Shown: positions 16,630 through 26,043, counted from the first letter of the stretch. The stretch: DNA of 64,000 nucleotides from Clostridia bacterium (GCA_017523925.1 JAFWVQ010000037.1:1-64000); one strand, 5' to 3'. The notes: generated from the letters alone by a model not told the origin. Numbers and translations are program-made.

Positions 16630-17177
16630 CAGCCGATATTATCCTTGAGGATCTGCATGAGCGCGCCGTAATCCTCGCCCACTACGAAATAAACATAGGT
16701 CCCGACCGTGGTCACTTCCACGGGCTCGAGCTTCTCCGCCTGCTTGGGGTCGGAGTAGTTCTTAGCGACCTTCTTGTTCTGATCGAGATGCTTCTGAAGC
16801 TTCTCGGCAAGCTCGCCGGCGTAGGAGGCATCGTTCACCTCGAACAGGGCCACTTCGCCCGCGTTTACCGCATAGTTTTCGGAGAGCGCGAAGGCCCACT
16901 GCTTGAGCTTATCCTTATCAATTCCGTAGACCTCGTAGATGTCGCGGTCCGGCACCTTGGTGAGGGCGGGCAGCTTGCCGCTCGCGGTCAGCTTTTCATA
17001 CACCTCGGAAAGATCGGCCTGCTTGGGCTCGGCCGACTCCGCGGGCTTGGCGGATTCCTCGGGCTTGCCGTTGTTGGGCGTGCAGCCGACGAAGGCGGCA
17101 AGCGCGGTCACAAGCGCGAGAAGGAGCGCCACAAGGGCAGCTCCGCTGTTTGATCTATTGAAAAATCTGCTTTTCAT
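16629..17177 (-). CDS. DUF4358 lipoprotein, 182 aa
   Basis: A signal peptide ends in the lipobox AAFVGC (about residues 27-32), followed by a Pro/Glu/Ser-rich linker and a compact domain with a YGIDKDKLKQWAF stretch typical of DUF4358. The family's role is unknown, but it recurs beside MBOAT and SGNH genes in Clostridia, which suggests a part in surface O-acylation. Start ATG 17177 follows AAGGAGAAAAC. Confidence 0.8.
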   Translation of the reverse strand: MKSRFFNRSNSGAALVALLLALVTALAAFVGCTPNNGKPEESAKPAESAEPKQADLSEVYEKLTASGKLPALTKVPDRDIYEVYGIDKDKLKQWAFALSENYAVNAGEVALFEVNDASYAGELAEKLQKHLDQNKKVAKNYSDPKQAEKLEPVEVTTVGTYVYFVVGEDYGALMQILKDNIG

Positions 17178-17218
17178 TTTGTTTTCTCCTTGGTACTATT
17201 CGTGCTTGCACGCAGAAG

Positions 17219-18370
17219 TTAATTCGGCAGCGAGAACGTCACCGGGGGCAGACCCTTTAGGTGCCTCGCGGCGAGGCTTCTGAGGATATCCGCCCAAACG
17301 GCATACGCCTTATAGGTTTGATGCACGTATTGATCGGATGAGTATTCGTCCGGCACGAAGCCGTTTTCATCAATGAGATGGCTTGCGATATTCACGAATT
17401 CGCAGCCCTTGCGCGCGCAGAGCTCCACGAGGCGCCTGTTGTAGAGATACAGGTTGCGGTTGTTGAGGATCTCGCGCTCGCTGCCCTTGTACATATACAT
17501 GGCGCTGATGATGTAGAGCTGAACGCCGGGGTTGACTTCAAGGATGCGGTCTATCACCTGCTCGTAATTTGCGGCAGCGCCGTCGACGCCGTAGATCGAC
17601 AGATCGTTCATCCCGAATAGGATGAATACCTTTCTCGCGCCCATCATTTGCACGGAATCCCAAACGAAATGCTGTTCGCCGGCGTAGATCGGGTGCATGC
17701 TCGTTTCGTTGATCGGCTCGAGCGCGTGGCCGGAGCCGTAGCTGCCCTCGCAGAGGAAGCGTGTCTGCCCGAAGAAGTTCGGGTCGCTTTCAAGCATGAG
17801 GTTGTTGTAGTTCTTCCAACCGATGGTGATCGAATCGCCGATGAAAACGGCGTCCGCAAACCATGCTTCAACCGTCCTCGCGTCCAATCCGTAGAGCTCG
17901 GTGGGCATGGTGAAGCGCGCAGGCATATCGTCGGTGCCGATCGGGACAGAACCGCTCACATCGGGCGTGGTAGGCACCGGAGTGGGAGTTTCGGGCGCGG
18001 GGGTGGTCTGAGCGGGCGTGGGCTGCGCTTCGCCGGTATTCGGCGCGTCGGTCTCGCCGTTCGCCGAGGGGGATGCGCCCGATGTGGGCTGCTCCGAAGC
18101 CGCGCCGGTATCTTCGGGCGATGCGCTCGGATCCGTCTGCGGAGTCGGTTCGCCGCCGGGAGTGCCGGATGCGTCCGGCGTCTGCGTTTCGGGCAGGCCC
18201 GTTCCGCTCGGCTCCGGCGTATCCACGTCCACGGTGCTGTGGGCAGGCGTGGGCGAAGAAGCGCCCGTGCAGCTGTCCGTCAGTTCCTGCAAAAAGCAGG
18301 CGCTCAGGCTTGAGCACAGCAGCAAGGTAGCCAAAGCTATTGCGATCGAAGTTTTGATTAGCTTTTTCAT
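17219..18370 (-). CDS. SGNH/GDSL hydrolase-like lipoprotein, 383 aa
   Basis: A lipoprotein signal ends LCSSLSAC, then about 115 residues of Pro/Thr/Ser/Glu-rich linker lead to an SGNH hydrolase fold: block I FIGDSITIGW (nucleophile serine), a glycine in EGSYGSGHA, and FILFGMNDLSIYG (the GxND block). A candidate catalytic histidine lies near SDQYVHQTYKAY. Proteins of this kind work with MBOATs as extracytoplasmic acetyltransferases or esterases. It is the first gene of the three-gene minus-strand unit. Confidence 0.85.
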   Translation of the reverse strand: MKKLIKTSIAIALATLLLCSSLSACFLQELTDSCTGASSPTPAHSTVDVDTPEPSGTGLPETQTPDASGTPGGEPTPQTDPSASPEDTGAASEQPTSGASPSANGETDAPNTGEAQPTPAQTTPAPETPTPVPTTPDVSGSVPIGTDDMPARFTMPTELYGLDARTVEAWFADAVFIGDSITIGWKNYNNLMLESDPNFFGQTRFLCEGSYGSGHALEPINETSMHPIYAGEQHFVWDSVQMMGARKVFILFGMNDLSIYGVDGAAANYEQVIDRILEVNPGVQLYIISAMYMYKGSEREILNNRNLYLYNRRLVELCARKGCEFVNIASHLIDENGFVPDEYSSDQYVHQTYKAYAVWADILRSLAARHLKGLPPVTFSLPN

Positions 18371-18468
18371 ATTCTCCCGGCGCAGAAAACGGCGCTGCGC
18401 CCGCTTCGTTGTAGATTATGGCGAACGGTCTTAGCTTATGCGAACGCATAACAACCCATCCTAACAAT

Positions 18469-18497
18469 ATTCTACCATATCGGCCGCTTTATGTCAA
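18469..18497 (-). promoter_or_regulatory. Sigma-A promoter of the O-acylation operon
   Basis: On the minus strand TTGACA (18497-18492), a 17-base spacer and TAGAAT (18474-18469) form a near-consensus promoter about 100 bases before the SGNH gene. Confidence 0.8.
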
Positions 18498-18644
18498 TCT
18501 GAATAAAGAAATGACATGAAGCGTTAATAATCGCAATTTGAACGATTTTCGGCGCCGCTTTGCCGCAAAAAATCGGCGGAAGGGCGTGTCCGCATAAGGA
18601 GATATAGGTTTTCAGCAGAATATAACACTTTTTCCAATACAAGC

Positions 18645-18675
18645 GCTCCGGGAATACCGTTCGCATTCCCGGAGC
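18645..18675 (-). terminator. Hairpin after fbp
   Basis: GCTCCGGGAAT (18645-18655) pairs perfectly with ATTCCCGGAGC (18665-18675). It lies just past the fbp stop on the minus strand. The following sequence is only moderately T-rich. The remaining bases 18500-18640 hold nothing I can identify. Confidence 0.55.
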
Positions 18676-18726
18676 TCATTCTAATTCAAGATTTCGGCTG
18701 AAAACCGCGCAGCGCCTAAAAAAGGA

Positions 18727-20748
18727 TCATCTGTCGATCGGGACCTTGACCATCCTGTAATGATGGTTCTCGCTCACGATGCCGCGCTCGAACGCCGCAA
18801 TAAGCATCTCGAGCTGCTCGATCTCCTTTTTGAGCTCCGCGCCCTTGTCGATATCGGAGACCATCATCTGGCCCTTGGTGGCGAGGATGTTTTCGACCTC
18901 GGTGGTGGAATGGATATCCTTATTCTCCTTGATCGCCATTTCGAGGCTGATAAACGGCTCATGCGCAACGATGTAGAGTCCGCGCGAATCGTAAACGAGC
19001 GTATAGCCCGCGATGCCGGTGGTCTTCTGATAATACTTGGAGAAGCCGCCATCGATGACGATGAGCCTGCCCTCGGCCTTGATCGGGTTTTCACCATTGA
19101 TCTTTTCAACGGGGATATGGCCGTTTACTATTACAGCGCGGTCGGTATCGGTGATGCCGAACTCGTTGAGGATGCGCACGGCGAGATCCTTGGTGTCCTG
19201 GTACTTATAATATGCGTTTCGCTTTTCCTTATGCGATTTGCTGTCGTCGATCTCAACGCGCTCGAAGGTGGTCATCTTGTTCTTTCCGAACTGCGGGGAA
19301 TCGGGGCCGCACCAGAGATACCACATCAGGTCGAGCTCGTTCGTGCTCCTCTCGGAGGGCTCGGCGAAGTACAGGCGCTTGACCTCCGCGTCGATATAGT
19401 CGAACATCGCCTTGCCGCTGCGCGGGATTCCGTCGCCGAAATCCACCGACTTGAAGCTGCCGTCCTCATTGAGCGGCACGAGCGCGTGGAAGAGCAGGTT
19501 GTTGTTTTCGATGCGGTAGAGCGAGCCCTTATCGATGAAGAACTTGATATGCTCCTGGAGCCTGGGGCTGTTCAAGAACGCCTCCTGCAGCTCGTTGATT
19601 ATCGTTTCCTCTTCATCGCTCAGCCTGTACGGATCGGCGGGATCGATCGTCGGGAAATCGGGGTCCTTGATGGGATAGGTGATGCCGTCGATGGTGATGG
19701 TGGAATTCACGCGGTCGAGCGTGTCGAGGAAGAGCCTGTGATCGAGCTTATAGTTCGGATTGCGCTGAATGAGCTGCCCCTCGAGCTTATGCATGATCAC
19801 AAAGATCGCCTTATGCAGCTTCGCCCTTATGCTGATCTCGGAGTTGGTGTAATACGCTTCCTCGGAGGTCTTTCTCGGGCGGAAAACGACAGCGGTCTTG
19901 TAGGTGTCCTGCGCGAACATCAGCAGATGGCGCAGGTTGATGCCGTACACGTTTTCGATCAGATCGAGGTTGCCGTGGCGGAAGCTGTTTGTCAAAACGC
20001 CAGCAATACAGGTCTTTTCACCGAGCGCCGCACCCATCCAGAGGATATCGTGGTTGCCCCACTGGATGTCCACGGATGGGTGTTTGAGCAGCAGATCGAG
20101 TATGCGGTGGGGCTCGGGGCCGCGGTCGTAGATATCGCCGACGATATGGAGCTTATCCACGGCAAGCTCCTTGATCGCCTCGGTGAGCGCAACGATCACG
20201 CGGTCGGCATAGTCGTGACGGATGATGGAATCGAAGATCTCGTCGTAATAGCCGTCGAGGTCATGGAAATTGACCCTCGCGGTAAGCAGCTCCTCGATGA
20301 TGTAGCTGAAGCGGGGATCGAGCGCCTTGCGCACCCTCGAGCGGGTGTACTTGGAGCAGATCTTGCGGCCGAGCAGGATCAGGTTTGTCAAGGTTTTCTT
20401 GTACCATGCATCCTTATCCTCCACTCGCTCGAGCTCGAGCGCGATCTTGCGGCGCGGATAATAGACTATGGTCGCAAGGGTCTCCCGCTCCTCGAAGGTC
20501 AGCGAGTTCGAGAGCAGTCGCTCTATCTCGTTGCGGATAACGCCGGAGCAGTTGTTGAGGATATGCTCGAAGGCGTCGCCCTGGCCGTGCAGGTCGCTCA
20601 TGAAATGCTCCGTTGGCTTGGGCAGCGCCATGATGGAGCTGAGGTTGACTATCTCGGTCATCGCGTATTCGACCGTGGGGAAGGTTTTGGCGAGCTGGCT
20701 CAGAAAGAGCTGATTCTCCTTGAGCTGCTGATCGGTATAAGTTTTCAT
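18727..20748 (-). CDS. fbp: Fructose-1,6-bisphosphatase class III, 673 aa
   Basis: This gluconeogenic enzyme hydrolyses fructose-1,6-bisphosphate to fructose-6-phosphate. It belongs to the Firmicute class III type, related to metallophosphoesterases. Visible: SDLHGQGDAFEHIL, HIVGDIYDRGPEPHRIL, VDIQWGNHDILWMGAALG, VNGHIPVEKINGENP and IDGGFSKYYQKTTG, which carry the metal-binding D, H and N residues. Length (~670) is right for the class. ATG 20748 follows GGAGGTAAAA. A long open frame on the opposite strand is a codon-bias shadow. Confidence 0.96.
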   Translation of the reverse strand: MKTYTDQQLKENQLFLSQLAKTFPTVEYAMTEIVNLSSIMALPKPTEHFMSDLHGQGDAFEHILNNCSGVIRNEIERLLSNSLTFEERETLATIVYYPRRKIALELERVEDKDAWYKKTLTNLILLGRKICSKYTRSRVRKALDPRFSYIIEELLTARVNFHDLDGYYDEIFDSIIRHDYADRVIVALTEAIKELAVDKLHIVGDIYDRGPEPHRILDLLLKHPSVDIQWGNHDILWMGAALGEKTCIAGVLTNSFRHGNLDLIENVYGINLRHLLMFAQDTYKTAVVFRPRKTSEEAYYTNSEISIRAKLHKAIFVIMHKLEGQLIQRNPNYKLDHRLFLDTLDRVNSTITIDGITYPIKDPDFPTIDPADPYRLSDEEETIINELQEAFLNSPRLQEHIKFFIDKGSLYRIENNNLLFHALVPLNEDGSFKSVDFGDGIPRSGKAMFDYIDAEVKRLYFAEPSERSTNELDLMWYLWCGPDSPQFGKNKMTTFERVEIDDSKSHKEKRNAYYKYQDTKDLAVRILNEFGITDTDRAVIVNGHIPVEKINGENPIKAEGRLIVIDGGFSKYYQKTTGIAGYTLVYDSRGLYIVAHEPFISLEMAIKENKDIHSTTEVENILATKGQMMVSDIDKGAELKKEIEQLEMLIAAFERGIVSENHHYRMVKVPIDR

Positions 20749-20927
20749 TTTTACCTCCGATTATTCAAGCGTTCTATGTCCAATGCGCCGTATTCGCCGC
20801 AAATACCGTTTGCGCTCCTGCTGAAAACGGGAAGACCGGATCCGCACGGAGCGCAATTACGTTTTCCGCGCCCGGGATGCGCCCGAGCAGCGGGTTATTA
20901 TTTCGTTTGTTTCAGGATATTCGCCTA

Positions 20928-23198
20928 TCAGTTGCCGAATACCCTTCTTCCGCAGTAGAAGTGGTTCTGATACCAGTTGCTGTTTGCGTTGGAGATAACG
21001 ACCTGTCCTGCCGAGAACGAGCAGTGGATCAGCTGTCCGTTGCCGAGATAGACGGCGGCATGGTTGATCCTCGTGAAGTCGTTGCTGTAGAAGAACATCA
21101 GGTCTCCCCTGCGCAGGTTGCTGAAGCTGTTTACCCTCGTCCAGCCGGAGTACGCGGCGTAGCCCGCTGCGGTGAGCCTGCCGATATTGACGCCGCAGAG
21201 CTTGAGGCAGTAATACACGTAGCCGGAGCAATCGAAGGTGTTCGGACCCTGGGTGCCGCCGACGTAGGGCTTGCCGAGCTGCGCTCTGAGCACCGAAACG
21301 AAGTTTTCAACGTTGCTGTTGGCCGGGGGCTGAGTGGGCGCGGGGGTCGCCGTGGGCGGGTTGCCCAAGGTGACGTAGGTCGCAAACACGTAGCCCACCG
21401 TGCCGTTATGGCGTGCGCGGTACCACTGACCGTTGGAGGCCATGACCTCGACCACGGTGCCGTACTGGAGCTGCGCGATCACCGAATAATCGGTGGAGGG
21501 GCCGGTCCTGAAGTTGACGTAGCCAACGTTCACGTAGCCCTGCGCGTTGACGGGAGTGAACGGATCCTGCGTCACGGACGGCGTGGGCGCCGAGGTGGGC
21601 GCGGCGGTAGGCACTGCGGTCGGCGCAGGCGTGGGCGCCGGTGTAGGGGTCGGAGTTGCGAGCACGCCGAGGGTTATGTAGGGGCTTGCAACGTAGCCTG
21701 TGTTGCCGTTGTACCTGACGCGGTACCATTCGCTGGTCCTTGCCAGCACCTGCACCTGCGTGCCGTAGGTGAGCACGCCGAGGATCTCGGACTCGGTGGA
21801 GGGCTGGGAGCGGAAGTTAACGTAGGCGCGGTTGATATAGCCGTCCGAAACGAAATCCACAAAGGGCTCCTGCGTGGGCGTGGGCACCGGGGTGGGCGTG
21901 GGCGCCTGAGTCGGAGCAGCCGTGGGCCTGGGAGTGGGAGTAGGAGTGGGAACGGCGGTCGGCGCTGCGGTGGGCGCAGCGGTGGGTACTGCCGTGGGCG
22001 CGGGTCCGAGCGTTACGTAAGGCACCGCGATATAGCCGAAATGACCTGCGTACATAACGCGGTACCATTCGCTGGTCCTCGCGATGATGCGAACGTTCGA
22101 GCCGTACTGGAGCACGAGGATGATGCTCGACTCGGTGCTCGGCGCGGAGCGGAAGTTGACGTATTCCCTGTTCGTATAGCCCTCTGCGTTGAACTCGATG
22201 AAGGGCTCCTGCGTGGGCGCGGGTGCGCTCGTGGGATCGGGGATCGCCGTGGGAACGGGAGTGATCACGGGTATCGGAGCGGGGATCGCCGTCTGCGTGG
22301 GCTCGGGCGTGATCCTCGGCATGGAGGAGGGCGTTGAGGTCCTGATAACGTCCGCCGTGCGGATGGGTACGGGCTCTATGCCCTGGCCGCCAAGCTCGGC
22401 GGGGTCGCCGGGCTCCACGGGCTCTGCGGGGTCCACTGGCTCTGCGGGCTCGAAGTCCGCAGGCACGGGCATCTCCCGACCGCCCGCGATCGCCTCAAAG
22501 GAGAAGAGGGTCGCGAACGTGTCCGGATCGACGATGCCGCTCTGCGCAAGGCCGTTCACCATCTGGAAATCGGTGATCGCGCTCTGCGTGGAAACGCCGT
22601 AGTAGCCGTTGATCTTTTCGTCGTAGTAGCCGAGGCTGTTGAGGCGCTCCTGCACCATCTTGACGTCCTCGCCGCTGTTGCCCTGCTCGATAACGTATTC
22701 GGCCGGGGTCTCGGAATAGAGGATGCTCAGCAGCAGGCTGTCCACCTCGCCGGTCTGGTTCATGTTGTTTGCACGCTGGAAGAGCTTGACCGCGTTCTCG
22801 AGCGGCTCGTTGAAGGTCCTTGCCGGCTCATCGAGCTCGATGTAGCCGAGTGAAGCGAGCTTGGTCTGGATCTCGGGGATCCTGTCGTCGCTGTCGCCCA
22901 CGGTGAGGATCTCGCCAAAGCCGAGCGAGGGGACCTCGGTATCGGTGCATACGGAGTGGTCGCGTTCATCGAGCAGGAGTCTGTCTCCCTTGCTGAGCGC
23001 TGCCGCCGTATCGGCGGAGCGGAGTAAAACAACGCGGCTCTCGGTGCCGCCGGGGATGGCGCCGCTGCCGATAACGAATACTGTAAGGAAGATAGCAGCA
23101 AGCAGCAGCACCGGCAATCTCAGCTTCTTCACGGCGGCCTGAGTCCTGCCGATGGAAGCCTTTAATTTGCGTTTCTTGACTGCATGTTGTTTTTGCAT
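20928..23198 (-). CDS. SH3b/NlpC-P60 peptidoglycan hydrolase, 756 aa
   Basis: Order of parts: basic N-terminus, one membrane segment (about residues 27-46), two peptidoglycan-binding type 1 modules (IPEIQTKLASLGYIE and VKMVQERLNSLGYYD), a proline/threonine linker, three bacterial SH3 domains (each with YVNFRSAPSTES-like sequence) joined by PTPTPVPT linkers, and a C-terminal NlpC/P60 domain. The catalytic cysteine is in NTFDCSGYVYY and histidines in INHAAVYLG and LIHCSF. It should cleave stem peptides outside the membrane. ATG 23198 is the last start before the membrane helix; the upstream extension is not protein-like. Confidence 0.9.
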   Translation of the reverse strand: MQKQHAVKKRKLKASIGRTQAAVKKLRLPVLLLAAIFLTVFVIGSGAIPGGTESRVVLLRSADTAAALSKGDRLLLDERDHSVCTDTEVPSLGFGEILTVGDSDDRIPEIQTKLASLGYIELDEPARTFNEPLENAVKLFQRANNMNQTGEVDSLLLSILYSETPAEYVIEQGNSGEDVKMVQERLNSLGYYDEKINGYYGVSTQSAITDFQMVNGLAQSGIVDPDTFATLFSFEAIAGGREMPVPADFEPAEPVDPAEPVEPGDPAELGGQGIEPVPIRTADVIRTSTPSSMPRITPEPTQTAIPAPIPVITPVPTAIPDPTSAPAPTQEPFIEFNAEGYTNREYVNFRSAPSTESSIILVLQYGSNVRIIARTSEWYRVMYAGHFGYIAVPYVTLGPAPTAVPTAAPTAAPTAVPTPTPTPRPTAAPTQAPTPTPVPTPTQEPFVDFVSDGYINRAYVNFRSQPSTESEILGVLTYGTQVQVLARTSEWYRVRYNGNTGYVASPYITLGVLATPTPTPAPTPAPTAVPTAAPTSAPTPSVTQDPFTPVNAQGYVNVGYVNFRTGPSTDYSVIAQLQYGTVVEVMASNGQWYRARHNGTVGYVFATYVTLGNPPTATPAPTQPPANSNVENFVSVLRAQLGKPYVGGTQGPNTFDCSGYVYYCLKLCGVNIGRLTAAGYAAYSGWTRVNSFSNLRRGDLMFFYSNDFTRINHAAVYLGNGQLIHCSFSAGQVVISNANSNWYQNHFYCGRRVFGN

Positions 23199-23508
23199 GG
23201 TAGAAAAAACCAACCTTTCAAATTCAATACTATGCGACAATATTATACACCAAAGCCATTGCAATGCCAAGTGTTTTTGGCAAGTTTTACTGTTTAACAG
23301 CGAAAAAACCAAGCATATGTTGGATTCGTGCCGTCATTTTTTTATCAAAAAATCGTCACAAAAAAGACATATCCCGCTTTTCGCGCCAAATTTTCGCCCG
23401 TTTTCAAGCTCCGCCGAACGCGCCTCCTTCCCGCCGCCTGCGGCATTTACACGCCGCAGAACGTATGTTATAATCGAAGAAACAGCGACGAAGGAGGTTC
23501 GTTTACAT

Positions 23509-24024
23509 ATGTTCCTTATTATAAAGAGCTTCGAAGAGCTTGACGGGCGCAGGCTGATGGACCTGTACTCGGAGGGCAATATCGAAAACGCCGAGGAGCT
23601 CTACCCCGATGAGGACAGGGCGCAGGCTGTGCGCAAGGTCGAGGAGAGTTTTCTCGATTTTCTGAAAAACAAATTCTTCGCCGCCGAGGGGAGCGAGTAT
23701 TTTATACTTGTGGAGAACGGCGAATGGGTCAGCGCGCTTCGCACGAGCCGCATTCGCGACGAGCTTTATTATATGGAAGCGCTCGAAACGCGCCCCGATA
23801 TGAGGCAGCGCAGCTTTGCGAAAAAGCTGCTTCTTGAAGTGCTCGGCGAGCTGAAAAAGCGCGGCAGGTTTGAGCTGTACTGCTGCGTTTCAAAGAAAAA
23901 CGAGCCGTCAATACGCACCCATCTTGCCGCAGGATTCGCCATCGTTTCCGAAAACGGTTATTCCTATTTGCAGAACAGCACGAACGAGCGTACATACGGC
24001 TTAGGGTATGTGTATAGGGGCTGA
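23509..24024 (+). CDS. GNAT family acetyltransferase, 171 aa
   Basis: The acetyl-CoA fold is visible as a beta-strand, LYYMEALETRPDMRQRSFAKKLLLEVL (motif A region with the R-x-x-S-F-A pyrophosphate loop) and a later FELYCCVSKKNEPSIRTHLAAGF. The substrate is unknown. ATG 23509 follows GAAGGAGG by ten bases. A longer upstream reading frame is not supported. Confidence 0.75.
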   Translation: MFLIIKSFEELDGRRLMDLYSEGNIENAEELYPDEDRAQAVRKVEESFLDFLKNKFFAAEGSEYFILVENGEWVSALRTSRIRDELYYMEALETRPDMRQRSFAKKLLLEVLGELKKRGRFELYCCVSKKNEPSIRTHLAAGFAIVSENGYSYLQNSTNERTYGLGYVYRG

Positions 24025-24059
24025 ATTGGAGCGGCTTCCCATTTGAACGGATAAGAAAT

Positions 24060-24304
24060 ATGAATGAGCTTACCGTTAGGATAAACAGAATAAAGAGGCC
24101 GAGCGCGAGCTAAAGCTTGTTGTACAAGGCGAAGACACCGTTTGCGCGATCTCGGGCGAGAATACCGAGTATCTGAGCGTTGAAGCCTACAACGCCTATC
24201 AAAGAACGCAGTCCACGATAGGCACGGTGTTGCTTCTGATATTTGCGCTCATGGGCCTGTTTCTGTTCTTTGTTTTCCTGCATATAGAAGCCGTGCTTTT
24301 ATGA
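24060..24304 (+). pseudogene. Small one-helix membrane protein with frameshift
   Basis: I do not recognise it. ATG 24060 begins MNELTVRINR. The -1 frame then gives a clean stretch, EAERELKLVVQGEDTVCAI, a tyrosine-rich segment and one membrane helix (TVLLLIFALMGLFLFFVFL) up to a TGA at 24304. Adding one A near 24089 gives a single 81-residue protein. A ribosome binding site is weak. Its 3' end lies 34 bases before the pepE start. Confidence 0.5.
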
Positions 24305-24338
24305 TGCGCTGTTAACCGATATTTTAGGAGGTATTATA

Positions 24339-25055
24339 ATGATTTGTTTTCTTACAAGCAGAACCGCTATCAAGACCACCGGAGAGGCAAACCCCGCCAA
24401 CGGCTTCATTGAGGAGCTTAGGCGCTTTGCTCCGAACCCCTGCCGCGTGCTGCATATTTGTTCCGATCCGACTACCCATGGGATAATGGATGCTAAAGCC
24501 GCAGAGGTCAAGGCGAGCTTTGAGCAGGTCGGCTTTGCGTTCACAAGCTATCTAATTTTGGACGGCAGAAACGAGGAGCACGCCGCAGAGCTGATACGGG
24601 ATGCGGATATCCTTATCTTGAGCGGCGGGCACGTGCCCACGCAAAACAGATTCTTCCACAAGATAGGCCTAAAAGCGCTTATAGCCGACTATGATGGGAT
24701 CATTATCGGCATCAGCGCTGGAAGCATGAACAGCGCGAAGGTCGTGTATGCCCAGCCCGAGTACGAGGGCGAAGCGATCGATCCCGAGTATCAAAGATTC
24801 CTGAGCGGCCTTGGGCTGACGAAAACGATGCTTCTTCCGCACTTTCAAGAATTAAAGGACGAGATCCTCGACGGAATGCGGCTTTTTGAGGATATCACCT
24901 TTGCGGACAGCATCGGGCGAACCTTTTATGCCATCCCCGACGGGAGCTATCTTTTCATAGACGGCGAGCGCGAGGAGCTGCGGGGCGAAGCATACATGAT
25001 ACGGGATGGCCGAATGACGCAGATCGCTTCCGACGGGGAGATGACCTTGCTTTGA
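24339..25055 (+). CDS. pepE: Peptidase E-like serine peptidase (S51), 238 aa
   Basis: This resembles dipeptidase E and cyanophycinase-type peptidases with a class I glutamine-amidotransferase-like fold. The nucleophile serine is in IIGISAGSMN (the G-x-S-A-G elbow), preceded by ILILSGGHVPTQNRFF, and a histidine is in LLPHFQELKDE. Dipeptidase E cuts Asp-Xaa. The substrate here is not proven. GGAGG precedes ATG 24339. Confidence 0.85.
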   Translation: MICFLTSRTAIKTTGEANPANGFIEELRRFAPNPCRVLHICSDPTTHGIMDAKAAEVKASFEQVGFAFTSYLILDGRNEEHAAELIRDADILILSGGHVPTQNRFFHKIGLKALIADYDGIIIGISAGSMNSAKVVYAQPEYEGEAIDPEYQRFLSGLGLTKTMLLPHFQELKDEILDGMRLFEDITFADSIGRTFYAIPDGSYLFIDGEREELRGEAYMIRDGRMTQIASDGEMTLL

Positions 25056-25063
25056 CTGCGACG

Positions 25064-25146
25064 GACGATCGGTCCTTTACGACGGTAAGCTCATCGACGC
25101 CGCATACGGCTGTGGCTTCAAGGATCCCAATGCGGATAACCGATAA
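25064..25146 (+). pseudogene. Decayed 3' fragment of a yitT gene
   Basis: The DNA aligns with the last ~80 bases of the intact yitT at 1339-2247: GAC GAT C-G TCC TT- ACG, then ATCGACGCCGC-TACGGCT, GGCTTCAAG and GATAAC before the stop. One C is missing after AGCT at about 25090, breaking the frame. Nothing upstream resembles the rest of yitT. It is a truncated relic of a paralogue or of a duplication. Confidence 0.7.
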
Positions 25147-25160
25147 ACGAATCAGTTTAT

Positions 25161-25186
25161 GCGGTCGGGCTTACCCGTCCGCTTTT
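25161..25186 (+). terminator. Terminator after the yitT fragment
   Basis: GCGGTCGGG (25161-25169) pairs with CCCGTCCGC (25174-25182) apart from one T-T mismatch, then TTTT follows. It may be the surviving terminator of the lost yitT copy. Confidence 0.75.
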
Positions 25187-25335
25187 CTCTTCGTCAAAAT
25201 CGCATGATCCGGCGCTAATGCCTTAAATCATCATGTTTGCTCACTCTGTTTTCTGAACAAACAGGCGCACGATCGACCATGCGGTGCATTGATGATACAA
25301 TGATTATAACGAGATATTTCGGGAGGTGATTTGCA

Positions 25336-25934
25336 GTGTTTTGGGATAAGGTATCACCCATCTATGATATTATTGAGAATCTATACAACGGAAGGGTCTA
25401 CAAAGGAACGGGCGAAGCAGTTGCGTGCTTTATAGAAGCCTCTGATAATGTGCTCGAGTGCGCGTGCGGAACAGGTGCGATCAGCAAAGCCATCGCAAAG
25501 AAATGCAAAACGCTGATCGCAACGGATTTTTCAGATGGAATGTTGCGCAGAGCGAGCAAGAAGCTCAAAAACTGCGAAAACGTGACCACAGCGCGAGCCA
25601 ATATCATGGATTTGGATTACCGGGATGGGCAATTTGATAAAGTTGTTGCAGGCAATGTGATACATCTGCTCGCCGAGCCCGAAAAAGCGCTTCGCGAGCT
25701 TGAGCGCGTTGTAAAAACGGGCAGCATGATAATTATTCCAATGTACATAAATCGCGCCAAGAAAGGCAGTGAAAAGGCCGCAAAGCTATTCTAGAGGTTT
25801 GGCGCGGCTTTAAGAGGCAGTTCGATCTTGATTCGTATCGCAGCTTTTTAAGTGAGCTGGGCTGCGTTGATGTTCGCTATTCCGTTGCCGAAGGAAGAAT
25901 GCCCTGCGCGATAGCCGTAATTACAAAGGCATGA
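25336..25934 (+). pseudogene. Class I SAM methyltransferase, frameshifted near its end
   Basis: The first 152 codons encode a UbiE-like methyltransferase: VLECACGTGAISKAIA (motif I), IATDFSDGML, NIMDLDYRDGQFDKVVAGNVIHLL. The frame stops at TAG 25792-25794, but the -1 frame continues as ILEVWRGFKRQFDLDSY and SVAEGRMPCAIAVITKA to 25934. Restoring one A in the run at 25782-25784 gives 199 residues, normal for the family. GTG 25336 follows GGGAGGTGATTT. The substrate is unknown. It may be intact in life if the base is a sequencing loss. Confidence 0.7.
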
Positions 25935-25993
25935 ATGCGCGCTCGATTCGCGGAGAACAAAGCCAACACTCCCCCGCGATTCTCGATTTTCGC

Positions 25994-26022
25994 TTGACTT
26001 GTTCGCTAAAAATGACTATAAT
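25994..26022 (+). promoter_or_regulatory. Promoter of tRNA-Leu
   Basis: TTGACT (25994-25999), a 17-base spacer and TATAAT (26017-26022) end 21 bases before the tRNA. Confidence 0.85.
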
Positions 26023-26043
26023 GTCTTTTGTTCCCAAATGCCT

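Noticed and set aside
18760..20958. A 732-codon open frame on the plus strand opposite fbp
   Set aside because: It mirrors the reading frame of the well-supported fbp gene, has no ribosome site and no recognisable domain; it arises from codon bias.
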